This document shows positions 43,143-51,588 of a stretch of 64,000 bases of DNA, in pieces. Numbering within the stretch: the first letter of the stretch is position 1; each line of letters opens with the position of its first letter. Source of the stretch: VAZQ01 sp963725185 (GTDB lineage Bacteria > Pseudomonadota > Alphaproteobacteria > Rhizobiales > Xanthobacteraceae). The translations under genes were made by a program, and so were the position numbers. Below the pieces are notes generated by a model. The model searched no databases and had not been told where the DNA came from. It saw only the letters and a program-made list of their open reading frames with translations. Location of the stretch: positions 186,001 to 250,000 of the forward strand of contig CAVRXO010000009.1 of the NCBI GenBank assembly GCA_963725185.1. Reading direction: 5' to 3'.

Positions 43143-44120
43143 ATGAAACTTCCGCGCCGTCGATTTCTGCGTCTCGCAGCCGGCGTTGTGGCGATGCCGG
43201 CCATGGCGCGCGTCGCGATTGCGCAGACCTATCCGTCGCGACCGGTGCGTATTGTGGTCGGGTTCGCTGCTGGCGGCTCGAGCGACATCGGCGCGCGCTT
43301 GATCGGGCAATGGCTGCAGGAGCGGCTCGGCCAACCGTTCGTGATCGAGAACCGGCCGGGCGCCGCCACCAATATCGCCACCGAGTCGGTCGTGCATGCG
43401 CCGCCCGACGGCTATACGCTCCTCATGATCGGACCGTCGAGCACCATCAACGCGACGCTCTACGACAAGCTCAATTTCGTGTTTGTGCGCGACATCGCGC
43501 CGGTTGCGAGCACGATTCGGCAGCCGCAAATCATGCTGGCCAATCCGTCGCTGCCGGCCAAGACCGTGCCCGAGCTGATTGCCTACACGAAGGCCAACCC
43601 GGGCAAGATTACGATCGCATCGGCCGGCACCGGCTCGAGCGGCCATTTGGCGGGCGAATTGTTCAAGATGATGGCCGGTGTCAACATGCTGCACGTGCCT
43701 TATCGCGGTGCCGGGCCCGCATTGACCGATCTACTGGGCGGGCAGGTGCTGACCGCCGTCACCGGCATCGCCGGCTCGATCGAGCAGGTCAGGGCCGGCA
43801 TGCTGCGCGCGCTTGCGGTCACCACCACGACGCGCGCGTCGGCGCTGCCGGACGTTCCGACCATGAGCGAGTTTCTGCCGGGCTTCGAGGCCAGCGATGT
43901 GCTCGGGATCGGCGCGCCCAGGAATACGCCGGCCGAGATTGTCGACAAGCTCAACAAGGAGATCAACGCCGCGCTCGCCGACCCCAAGATCCAGGCGCGC
44001 TTTGCCGATCTGGGCGGCACGCCGCTTGCGCTCACTCCGGCCGAGTATGGCAAGCTGCTCGCAGACGAGACCGAGAAATGGGGTAAAGTGATCCGCTCAG
44101 CCAACATCAAGCCGGAATAG
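43143..44120 (+). CDS. Bug/TctC-family periplasmic binding protein (1)
   Basis: A 325-residue tripartite tricarboxylate transporter-type receptor. The N-terminus has a twin-arginine-like signal (RRRFLRLAAGVVAMPAMARVAIA), followed by YPSRPVRIVVGFAAGGSSDI and the ligand-loop pattern IENRPGAATNIATESVVHAPPDGYT. It begins 14 nt after the OCD-family gene and precedes the amine oxidase gene, so it is part of the same operon. No TctA/TctB membrane genes are near. By family the ligand should be a carboxylate; context suggests the substrate of this catabolic island. Confidence 0.9.
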   Translation: MKLPRRRFLRLAAGVVAMPAMARVAIAQTYPSRPVRIVVGFAAGGSSDIGARLIGQWLQERLGQPFVIENRPGAATNIATESVVHAPPDGYTLLMIGPSSTINATLYDKLNFVFVRDIAPVASTIRQPQIMLANPSLPAKTVPELIAYTKANPGKITIASAGTGSSGHLAGELFKMMAGVNMLHVPYRGAGPALTDLLGGQVLTAVTGIAGSIEQVRAGMLRALAVTTTTRASALPDVPTMSEFLPGFEASDVLGIGAPRNTPAEIVDKLNKEINAALADPKIQARFADLGGTPLALTPAEYGKLLADETEKWGKVIRSANIKPE

Positions 44121-44144
44121 GCTCACCCAACCAGGGAGCAAACG

Positions 44145-45743
44145 ATGTCGAAGGGCGACGCAACGCGCATGCGCAGGCGCGACCTCCTTGCGCTCATCGG
44201 AACGACGGCCGGCGGTGCGGTGATGTACCGCGCAATGACGAGCCTGAGCCTGGCCGCGGAATCAACTTATGGCGGGCCGATCAGGCTCGAGGGCGATCCC
44301 AAGGGGGCATCGGTCCTGATCCTGGGCGCCGGCCTCGCCGGCATGGCGGCGGCCTACGAGCTGCGCAAAGCCGGCTACCGCGTTCAGGTGCTTGAATACA
44401 ACAACCGCGCCGGCGGCCGCTGCTGGTCGCTGCGTGGCGGCGACACCTACACCGAGCTCGGCGGCGCCACGCAACGGTGCGAATTCGATGCCGGGCTTTA
44501 TCTCAACCCCGGCCCTTGGCGCATTCCCTACCATCACCATGGATTGCTCGACTACTGCCGGCGCTTCAACGTTGCGCTCGAGCCGTTCACCCAGGTGAAC
44601 TACAACGCCTGGCTCCATTCCAAGCAGGCCTTCGGCGGCAAGCCGCAGCGCTATCGTCACATCCAGGCCGATTTCAACGGCTATGTGTCTGAGCTCCTCG
44701 CCAAGGCGACGAACCAGCGCAAGCTCGACGAAACCGTCACCCAGGAGGATCAGGAGATCCTGCTGCAGGCGCTGCGAGGCTGGGGGGCGCTCGACGAGAA
44801 CTATACCTACAAAGCGAGCCTCGCTGCCAGCGGGCGACGCGGCTATGACAAGGATCCCGGCGGCGGCGTTGCCGGTCCGCCGATTCCCTCAAAGACGCTC
44901 GGCCTAAGCGACATCCTCAAGTCGGGCATGTGGCAGAACCTCATTGCGGGCTCGAACTACCAATTCCAGACGACGCTGTTCCAGCCGGTCGGCGGCATGG
45001 ACATGATTGCGCGCGCCTTCACGCGGGAAGTCGCCGATCTCATCCGCTTCAACGCCAAGGTGACGGCGATCACCCAGGACGCGCGCGGCGTGAGGGTCGC
45101 CTACGAGGACACCGCCGAGCCCGGCAAACCGCTGACGGCAACGGCGGACTGGTGCTTGTGCACCATTCCCCTGTCCATCTTGAGCCAGATCGAGATCAAT
45201 GTGGGCACGCCGATGCAGAACGCGATCAACGCGGTTCCCTATGCGCCGGCGCTCAAGGTCGGCCTGCAGTTCAAGCGGCGATTCTGGGAGCAGGACGACG
45301 GGATCTATGGCGGTATCAGCTATACGGATCTGCCGATTCGCCAGATCGGCTATCCGTGTACCGGCTATGGCGGCGCCGGCAAGGCCGTGCTGCTCGGTGC
45401 CTATGCGATCTTCGGCACCTATGCGTACGAGTTCACCTCCTTGTCGCCGGCCGAGCGGGTGGCGAAGGCGGTCGAGGATGGCGCGCAGATCCATCCTCAA
45501 TACAAGGACGAATTCGACAACGGCATCGCCGTCGCATGGCATCGCAATCCCTCGGCGCTCGGCTGCGAAGGCGCCTGGACCGATGAGACGCGCAAGCAGC
45601 ACTACGACAATCTGTGCGCGATCGACGGACGCATCCTGCTCGCCGGCGAGCACGCGTCCTATTGGGGAGGTTGGCAGGAAGGCGCGATCCTGTCCTCCCT
45701 CGACGCCGTCGGGCGGCTGCACCGCCGCGTCCTCGCCGGTTGA
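44145..45743 (+). CDS. Exported flavin amine oxidase
   Basis: A 532-residue FAD amine oxidase/L-amino-acid oxidase family protein. It has a twin-arginine signal (MRRRDLLALIGTTAGGAVM), the dinucleotide motif VLILGAGLAGMAAAYEL (G61-G66), the family's NNRAGGRCWSLR and the C-terminal FAD-binding ILLAGEHASYWGGWQEGAI. GGGAGC precedes the ATG. Export in folded form suggests periplasmic oxidation. A cytochrome c gene follows 20 nt after the stop, so electrons might go to cytochrome rather than only to oxygen. The amine substrate is unknown. Confidence 0.88.
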   Translation: MSKGDATRMRRRDLLALIGTTAGGAVMYRAMTSLSLAAESTYGGPIRLEGDPKGASVLILGAGLAGMAAAYELRKAGYRVQVLEYNNRAGGRCWSLRGGDTYTELGGATQRCEFDAGLYLNPGPWRIPYHHHGLLDYCRRFNVALEPFTQVNYNAWLHSKQAFGGKPQRYRHIQADFNGYVSELLAKATNQRKLDETVTQEDQEILLQALRGWGALDENYTYKASLAASGRRGYDKDPGGGVAGPPIPSKTLGLSDILKSGMWQNLIAGSNYQFQTTLFQPVGGMDMIARAFTREVADLIRFNAKVTAITQDARGVRVAYEDTAEPGKPLTATADWCLCTIPLSILSQIEINVGTPMQNAINAVPYAPALKVGLQFKRRFWEQDDGIYGGISYTDLPIRQIGYPCTGYGGAGKAVLLGAYAIFGTYAYEFTSLSPAERVAKAVEDGAQIHPQYKDEFDNGIAVAWHRNPSALGCEGAWTDETRKQHYDNLCAIDGRILLAGEHASYWGGWQEGAILSSLDAVGRLHRRVLAG

Positions 45744-45762
45744 GCCCGCCAAGGAGATCCGC

Positions 45763-46173
45763 ATGCGCACGCGTCCGCGAACCGTTTTGCCGCTCGCTCT
45801 CGCCGCGAGCCTTTCCCAAGCGACCATGCCGTCCGCAATCGCTCAGTCCGCCGATTTGCGATTCGGCAATCCGGCGCGTTTCATGCCGCAGTCCGGCGAG
45901 GCGCTCTATGCCGACATCTGTCAGGGATGCCACATGCAGGCAGGCCAGGGCGCGGTCGGCGCCGGCGCCTATCCGGCGCTCGCCAAAAATCCCAAGCTCG
46001 CGAGCGCCGGTTACCCATTGATCATGGTCATCCATGGACACAAGGGCATGCCGCCGTTCGGCAACATGCTGACCGATGAGCAGATCGCCGTGGTCGTCAA
46101 CTACGTCCGCACCCACTTCGGCAATGATCTTCCGGACGCGGTGACGGCCGCCGATGCGAAGGCGGCGCGTTAG
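45763..46173 (+). CDS. Small periplasmic class I cytochrome c
   Basis: A 136-residue secreted monohaem cytochrome c. After a signal peptide (TVLPLALAASLSQATMPSAIAQ) the haem site is C53-QG-C56-H57, with the likely axial Met in GHKGMPPFGNMLTDEQIA. AAGGAG lies 6 nt before the ATG. Cytochromes of this type often pair with periplasmic dehydrogenases or oxidases; the immediate upstream neighbour is the exported amine oxidase. Confidence 0.92.
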   Translation: MRTRPRTVLPLALAASLSQATMPSAIAQSADLRFGNPARFMPQSGEALYADICQGCHMQAGQGAVGAGAYPALAKNPKLASAGYPLIMVIHGHKGMPPFGNMLTDEQIAVVVNYVRTHFGNDLPDAVTAADAKAAR

Positions 46174-46279
46174 CTGGACCGCGGGCCCCGCTTTTCGCCT
46201 ATCGATTGTAGCAAATGGGGGTGTTATAGTCGGACAGCCGAAAGGCCAAGCAGTCAATTTCGGCCAAGGGAGGAGAACG

Positions 46280-47941
46280 ATGTTGAGCCATCGGAGTCGG
46301 ATCCTAGCTGTAAGTGCGGCTGTAGTGTCGTTTGTCAGCGTCCACTCGGTTCGAGCGGCGGAGTTTGCCGGCAGCGTTCAGGGAGTGGTCAAGAGTGCAG
46401 CCGGGGAGGCGCTTCCCGGAGCATATGTCAAGCTGATCAATCCGGAGAGGCGCCTGACCTTCATGGTCGTCAGTCAGGCGCAAGGCCATTACACGATCAA
46501 CAACCTGCCGCCGGGCAACTACACGGTGCAGGGCGTCGGCAACGGATTCCAGAGCAAGCCCACGCCGGTGGCCTTGACGGCCGACAAGCCGGCGACGGCC
46601 GATGTGTCGCTGACGGACAAGCAAGCGGATGCGGTGCCGAATGGATGGGTTCGCAGTCCCGGGCGCGTCGCCGGCAACGAGCTGGATTCCGAGCTGCCGC
46701 CGCCGGTTCTCCCGGACGGTGACGCCAAGGCGATCATCGAGGTGAAGTGCGTCCAATGCCATTTCCTGCGCCGGCTGACGCAAATGCGATGGACCCACGA
46801 CAACTGGGAGCAAAAGATCGCCTGGATGCGGGAACGCATCCACGACAAGCCCGGAGCGATCGATTTGACCGATCAGGAAGCCAAGATGGTGGTGGACTAT
46901 CTGGCGAAGAATTTTTCAACCGACGCCCCGCGGGCCGACCCCAACGGCCGCTTGTCGAGGAAGTTGCTGCAGGGCACCGCCGCTCGCTATGTCGCCGTCG
47001 ATTTCGCGGTACCGAATCCCGACTCGGCACTTCACGACATCACGGTGGATCCGCGCGGAGTAGCCTGGGTGAACGAGCTCAACCAGTACAAGCTCGGACG
47101 CTTCGATCCGAAGACCTATGATTTCACCCAGATCGATCCGCCGCCCGGGCCGAGGAAGGTCGGCGTTCTCAATCACATGGGCGCGCCCGCGCGCGGCACC
47201 GGGGATTATATCTGGATGGCCGATGTCGGCGCCAACCGTCGCTGGTTGCAGTTCGACACCAGGACCATGGAGTTCTCCACCTATCCGGCGACCGACATGA
47301 GGGGGCAGATCACCGGCAACACGATGCGGGTGGACCCGAACGGGAAGATGGTCTGGTCGACGGCCGGCACCCGGGTCGTGGGACTGAATATCCAGACCAA
47401 GCAGTTCACCGCGTATGACATTCCCACCTGGGTCGAGACCAAGCAGGACCCGGGCGCTTACGGGCTGGATGTCGCGGGCGACGGAAGGGTCTGGTTCGTC
47501 GAGCGTGAGGCGAACAAGATCGGCCGGCTCGATCCCACCACCGGCAAGATCGACGAGTTCCCGACTCCCGGCAAGGACATTCCGCGCCGAATGGGAACGG
47601 ATTGGGAGGGCAATCTCTGGGTCGGCTTCCATGAGACCGGGAAGCTCGTGAAGATTGACGAGAAATACGGCACAATGACCTACTACCAACCGCCGACGCC
47701 GAACAACGGCGCCTATATCCCGGTCGCCGATCCGATCCACAAGGTGATTTGGCTGACCGAGCAGACGGCGGACAAGATCGCCCGCTTCGATCCCAAGACG
47801 GAAACCTGGACCGAGTTCTCGCTGCCGATCGCGGAGTCGGATGCCAGAAGGATCGAGATTGATCCGACCAACCCAAACCGCATCTGGTGGTCGGGCGACA
47901 CTTCGAGCCATTTGGGCTACATCGAGGTGCTGGACCAGTAG
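46280..47941 (+). CDS. Secreted CarboxypepD_reg - haem CxxCH - Vgb-like propeller protein
   Basis: A 553-residue secreted protein with three recognisable parts. After the signal peptide (about 1-27), residues ~30-112 form a carboxypeptidase-regulatory-like beta domain (GSVQGVVKSAAGEALPGAYV). Residues ~145-225 carry a haem-binding CVQCH (C157, C160, H161) in a small cytochrome-like domain. From ~235 to the end a six- or seven-bladed propeller of the virginiamycin-B-lyase/SMP-30 type repeats (YGLDVAGDGRVWFVEREANK, IGRLDPTTGKIDEFPTPGKD). GGGAGGAG precedes the ATG. The arrangement suggests a haem-containing periplasmic enzyme or electron acceptor for the neighbouring oxidase; the reaction is unknown. 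Confidence 0.8.
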   Translation: MLSHRSRILAVSAAVVSFVSVHSVRAAEFAGSVQGVVKSAAGEALPGAYVKLINPERRLTFMVVSQAQGHYTINNLPPGNYTVQGVGNGFQSKPTPVALTADKPATADVSLTDKQADAVPNGWVRSPGRVAGNELDSELPPPVLPDGDAKAIIEVKCVQCHFLRRLTQMRWTHDNWEQKIAWMRERIHDKPGAIDLTDQEAKMVVDYLAKNFSTDAPRADPNGRLSRKLLQGTAARYVAVDFAVPNPDSALHDITVDPRGVAWVNELNQYKLGRFDPKTYDFTQIDPPPGPRKVGVLNHMGAPARGTGDYIWMADVGANRRWLQFDTRTMEFSTYPATDMRGQITGNTMRVDPNGKMVWSTAGTRVVGLNIQTKQFTAYDIPTWVETKQDPGAYGLDVAGDGRVWFVEREANKIGRLDPTTGKIDEFPTPGKDIPRRMGTDWEGNLWVGFHETGKLVKIDEKYGTMTYYQPPTPNNGAYIPVADPIHKVIWLTEQTADKIARFDPKTETWTEFSLPIAESDARRIEIDPTNPNRIWWSGDTSSHLGYIEVLDQ

Positions 47942-48015
47942 CAACGGACCGGGCGTGGCGGAGGACAAGCAAGCGCTCAAGTCCTCCGCCCTCCCTTGAT
48001 GCAAGTCGATCGCAG

Positions 48016-48080
48016 TTGAATTTTGTTGTTTAGCACGGCGGACCCTTTTTCCTCCCCCTGAAAGGGCAGGGCAATCGCAT
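48016..48080. repeat. Dispersed repeat containing TTGAATTTTGTTGTTT, copy a
   Basis: The segment TTGAATTTTGTTGTTTAGCA, then CGGCGG, then the hairpin-like CCTCCCCCTGAAAGG, is matched in inverse orientation at 52085-52155. It lies directly beside the larger inverted-repeat element at 48062-48449 and may be part of the same composite repeat. Confidence 0.6.
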
Positions 48081-48449
48081 ATGGCGGTTCTTGTTTCGGA
48101 ACGACCGCACCGCGGGCTCCACCCTCCCGCCCGTTGGCGGGGAGGGTCGACGCCTCGCGCAGCGAGGCGGCGGGGTGGGGGGACTACGCGAGCTATGACA
48201 TTGCGGTGACGTCGAGGCCCGGCCAAACTCCGCGGTGGCACAGGTGGCCAGACGCACAAGGACAACATCAATCCATCAAGCGCTCGTTGCGGCAGACGCG
48301 CGGCGACGGTGCGAACACGGAGTTCGCGTAGCCCCCCACCCGGCGCCGCTACGCGTCGCCACCCTCCCCGCCAACGGGCGGGAGGGTTGGAGCTTGCGGC
48401 TGCGTTGTTCAGCAATCACTCTCCCTCCATATGCGATAGCCCTGCCCTT
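48062..48449. repeat. MITE-like element with long imperfect inverted ends
   Basis: About 388 bp bounded by AAGGGCAGGGCAATCGCATA at 48062 and its inverse at 48427-48449. Inside each arm are the shared blocks TCCACCCTCCCGCCCGTTGG (left) and its inverse, GGTGGGGGG with CTACGCGA, so most of the element can fold back, leaving a core of about 127 bp (48194-48320). It occupies most of the 777-base gap 47942-48718, between the Vgb-like gene and the Omp25-type gene. No transposase is encoded. It looks like a non-autonomous repeat; mobility is inferred only from structure. Confidence 0.7.
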
Positions 48450-48718
48450 GATCCGGGGCCGCATGACGCCGGAGCTTGCCTAAGCACTTTCCGCCGCGGC
48501 GGAATGAAGAACCAAGCCGGCCCTGCGCAGCAGGCACGTAACGCTGTTGAAGCCCGCCCGTTGGAGTGCATTGCGTTGTTTGTCGCTCGATTTCCGCAGG
48601 GCAGGCGGCCTTTGTCCCGGCTGATGCACCGCAGAATGGCCGCAGACTGCCGTTCGATACCCCGGGTAGGCGCGATCGGGTATAAGTTTCTTGGCTGATT
48701 CGCACTCGGGAGGGGACC

Positions 48719-49504
48719 ATGAACGTCAAGATTCTCGCGACCGCGGCCGTTGCTAGCGTCGCCGCGCTCGGCACCGCCGGCGCCGCCGACCTTCCGACGC
48801 ATGCGCCGGCCTACAAGGCGCCGCCCGCTCCCGTCTCCAACTGGACCGGCTGCTATCTCGCTGGCGGCGGCGGTTACGGCATGTGGACCCAGAGCAGCTA
48901 TGTCACCGCGAGCGGCGTACCCATCACCGCATCGCAAACCAATGGCGGCGAGGGCTGGTTCGGTCAGGGCCAGGCGGGCTGCGACTACCAGTTCACGGCA
49001 CCGATCCTCAACGTGGGCGCCGTGATCGGCGCATTCGGCGACTACGAGGCCGGCAGCCTCAAGGGCACCTCGACCTTTCCGGGGGCGACCGGAGACGAGC
49101 GCGAAACCTCCGCCTGGGCGGCCGGCGGTCGCGTCGGTCTGCTGGCCATGCCACGCATGCTTTCCTACGTTGACGGCGGCTGGACCTGGGCGCACTTCGG
49201 CGCGGTGAACTACAGCATCGCGCTTCCGGGTGGGGGCCCGTCGGGCATAGGCTTGGCGGCCCAGACTTACAACGGCTGGTTCCTCGGCAGCGGCTTCGAA
49301 TATGCGGTCGATTGGTTGCCTTTGCCCGGCCTGTTCCTGAAGACTGAGTATCGCTATGCGCGCTATGCCAGCCCCGATGGCGTGAGCGTTCCGTTGACCG
49401 GTCCCCTGGCGACGGCCAGCCTCGTCGCGCTCAATTCGCAGAAGAACATCCAGACGATCTCGACCGAGCTGGTCTGGCGCTTCAATTGGTCCGGCGGTCG
49501 CTGA
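48719..49504 (+). CDS. Omp25/Omp31-type outer-membrane barrel protein
   Basis: A 261-residue outer-membrane protein of the small eight-stranded barrel type common in Rhizobiales. Signal peptide NVKILATAAVASVAALGTAGAA, then the characteristic linker APAYKAPPAPVSNWTGCYLA. Later strands (GQGQAGCDYQF, WAAGGRVGLLAMPRMLSYVD, FLKTEYRYARYAS) and a C-terminal strand ending ELVWRFNW support a barrel. Two Cys residues in the first part could form a disulfide. Structural role in the outer membrane inferred. Confidence 0.82.
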   Translation: MNVKILATAAVASVAALGTAGAADLPTHAPAYKAPPAPVSNWTGCYLAGGGGYGMWTQSSYVTASGVPITASQTNGGEGWFGQGQAGCDYQFTAPILNVGAVIGAFGDYEAGSLKGTSTFPGATGDERETSAWAAGGRVGLLAMPRMLSYVDGGWTWAHFGAVNYSIALPGGGPSGIGLAAQTYNGWFLGSGFEYAVDWLPLPGLFLKTEYRYARYASPDGVSVPLTGPLATASLVALNSQKNIQTISTELVWRFNWSGGR

Positions 49505-49598
49505 CTGATCGACCCGGCGGCCGGGCCGGGCGCCCGAGCCGCGCTCGATCAAGATTGATGCCGGCCCGTAACATCGATCGGCCCCGCAGTACCTTGCC

Positions 49599-49970
49599 AT
49601 GCTGATCGCCGCTTTCGTAATCCTCGGCGCTGCCGTATTGCTGGGCTCCGTGCTCGCGGTCCAGCATTTGCGGACGGATGGCACCGCGGCGCCGGGCTGG
49701 AAACTCGCGGCACTGCACGGGCTAATCGCCATCGCCGGCCTGGTTTGCCTCGCCATGACGCTGCCCGGACCGCCGCGGGGGGTTGCTCAAGGCACCGCCT
49801 CATTCGGCATCATCGCTGCCGCATTGATCGCGCTGGCAGCGTTGCTCGGTGTCGGGTTGGTTGCCATGCGACTCTTCAAACGGCGGCCCGCCGGGATGCT
49901 GATCGGCATCCATGCCACGCTGGCAGTGAGCGGCTTCGTCATTCTCGCCGTCTACGTTCTCGCCGGATAG
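49599..49970 (+). CDS. Small integral membrane protein
   Basis: A 123-residue protein with four hydrophobic segments (approximately 2-21, 38-56, 68-90 and 100-122) and short charged loops. No motif or family was recognised. It lies 94 nt after the Omp25-type gene and before a Bug-type gene, all on the plus strand. Confidence 0.55.
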   Translation: MLIAAFVILGAAVLLGSVLAVQHLRTDGTAAPGWKLAALHGLIAIAGLVCLAMTLPGPPRGVAQGTASFGIIAAALIALAALLGVGLVAMRLFKRRPAGMLIGIHATLAVSGFVILAVYVLAG

Positions 49971-50112
49971 AAGGACGCAGATGCGCTTTGGGGCAGGCAG
50001 AAGCAGAACTGCCCTGCCGCGAAATGCCGCCTTGCGCCGAAACCGAAAATCGTAGTCCCTTTCGGCGGCCCGGGAATTTGAATAGCTTCGGCGGCAGCAG
50101 GGAGCACCCACC

Positions 50113-51108
50113 ATGGACCTTCCACGCCGTCGACTTCTGGATCTGGCAGCGGGTGCCGTGGCAGTCGCTGTTCTTTCGGCGGGCCTTTCCGTGAGCCTGT
50201 TCGAGCGCAGCGCCTGGTCGGAGTCGTCGGGCGCAATCAAGATCGTCGTTCCCTATCCTCCCGGTGGCGGCGCCGATGTGCTTGCGCGCATCGTGGCGGA
50301 CGCGATCGGCAACCTGCATGGCCCGACGATGGTGGTCATGAACCGCCCGGGCGCCGCCACGATGATCGGAACCGAAGACGTCGCCCGCGCCAATCCCGAC
50401 GGCAACACGCTTCTGCTCACCAACAACGCCCTCGCCATCTTCCCCCACATGCGCAAGCTCGACTACGATCCGCTGGCGAGCCTGGTGCCGGTTTGCAGCA
50501 TCGCCACGACGCCGACGATCATGATCGTCAGCAGCGCATCGCCGTACCGCTCGCTTGATGATTTTCTCAGCGCCGCCCGCGCCAAGCCCGGCGCCTTGAC
50601 GTTTGGCGCCACCCCCGGGGCCAAATCCCATATTGATTTCGAGACCATCCGGCATCCCGCGAACCTGCAGATGACGTTGGTCCCGTTCAGCGGCACGCCG
50701 CCCATCGTCAACGCGGTTCTGGGCAGGCAGGTCGATACCGCATTTGTCGACTATCCTGCCGCCGCGGGCCTGTTGCAGGCCGGGAAACTGCGAGCCCTCG
50801 TCGCCGGCTCGCGCGAGCGCATCGAGCGGCTGCCGGACGTGCCGACCGTCAGCGAGGCCGGCTTTGGGGACTTCGACATGGAGGTCTGGTACGCCCTCAT
50901 GGCGCCGGCGCGGACTTCGCCGCCGATGCTCTCGCAAATCGCCGACTGGTTCGCGAAGGCGGTCACGCTGCCCGAGACGCGGTCTCGACTGGCGATCCAA
51001 GGCATGAATGCCGCCGGTATGTGCGGAGCGCCGGCGGTCGCCCATCTTCGCAAGCTGTACGAGGATTACGGCCGCCTGATCAGCGAGGCCAACATCACAT
51101 CGGAATGA
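50113..51108 (+). CDS. Bug/TctC-family periplasmic binding protein (2)
   Basis: A 331-residue receptor of the tripartite tricarboxylate transporter type. A signal sequence with RRR and a hydrophobic core (LPRRRLLDLAAGAVAVAVLSA) is followed by IKIVVPYPPGGGADVLARIV and NRPGAATMIGTEDVARANPDG, the two ligand loops of the family. The C-terminal part (LPDVPTVSEAGFGDFDMEVW) is standard. It is an orphan: no TctAB genes adjoin it. Ligand unknown. Confidence 0.9.
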   Translation: MDLPRRRLLDLAAGAVAVAVLSAGLSVSLFERSAWSESSGAIKIVVPYPPGGGADVLARIVADAIGNLHGPTMVVMNRPGAATMIGTEDVARANPDGNTLLLTNNALAIFPHMRKLDYDPLASLVPVCSIATTPTIMIVSSASPYRSLDDFLSAARAKPGALTFGATPGAKSHIDFETIRHPANLQMTLVPFSGTPPIVNAVLGRQVDTAFVDYPAAAGLLQAGKLRALVAGSRERIERLPDVPTVSEAGFGDFDMEVWYALMAPARTSPPMLSQIADWFAKAVTLPETRSRLAIQGMNAAGMCGAPAVAHLRKLYEDYGRLISEANITSE

Positions 51109-51269
51109 CTCGCAACCCGGTCCTATTGCAGCCAGCGCTCACGTGGCCGCCGCAAGAGAAGATCCATCTCCTTTCGTCCCTTGCTCCCTTGCTAACAACA
51201 AGAAGAAAATGCAAGCGGAGGAGAATAAAGATGTGCTTTTCCCTTGCCGAAGGCAGTCTTCCGGGTGTC

Positions 51270-51313
51270 TCGCGACGAGTGTTAAGCCGCGAGCACGAAA
51301 TAACCCGGCGCGA
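51270..51313. repeat. 44-nt repeat upstream of the coiled-coil gene
   Basis: This segment (TCGCGACGAGTGTTAAGCCG...) matches 52159-52202 in the same orientation at 35 of 44 positions. The two copies flank the coiled-coil gene and its FixK box. It lies in the 480-base gap 51109-51588, which otherwise holds only the FixK site and promoter region. Confidence 0.55.
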
Positions 51314-51505
51314 TTTTCCACACAGCGCCTCGGGCTCGGGGCACTTCCGGACACCGCTCAATGCGTGGAGGCAGCCCTGTCCCGTGTGACCATGTCGGTT
51401 TCGGGGGTTAAGCGGAAATTGCATGCTCGATTAGAGCATTACCGAGTTTGACCCAACTGCGACATTGGGGCGACGCCTCGTGACGATTAAGAAGACCAGC
51501 GAGCG

Positions 51506-51519
51506 TTGATCTAGATCAA
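51506..51519. promoter_or_regulatory. Perfect FixK/FNR-type binding site
   Basis: TTGAT-CTAG-ATCAA matches the FixK/FNR/Anr consensus TTGAT-N4-ATCAA at all ten fixed positions. It is centred 76 nt before the ATG of the coiled-coil gene. With the usual -41.5 spacing of activator sites, transcription would start near 51553. This predicts induction under low oxygen; the controlling protein is not encoded in the window. Confidence 0.75.
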
Positions 51520-51588
51520 TTTGCCCCGCTAGTCTCACAGCTATTAGAAGCTTGGGCTGGCACGTGGAGGCGTACATGGAGGCGTACT

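Noticed and set aside
46280..47941. Streptogramin (virginiamycin B) lyase resistance gene
   Set aside because: Only the propeller resembles Vgb; the haem site, signal peptide and neighbours point to periplasmic redox chemistry.
48309..48698. 129-residue frame downstream of the MITE-like element
   Set aside because: It begins inside the inverted repeat and shows low-complexity Arg/Pro composition; no start signal.
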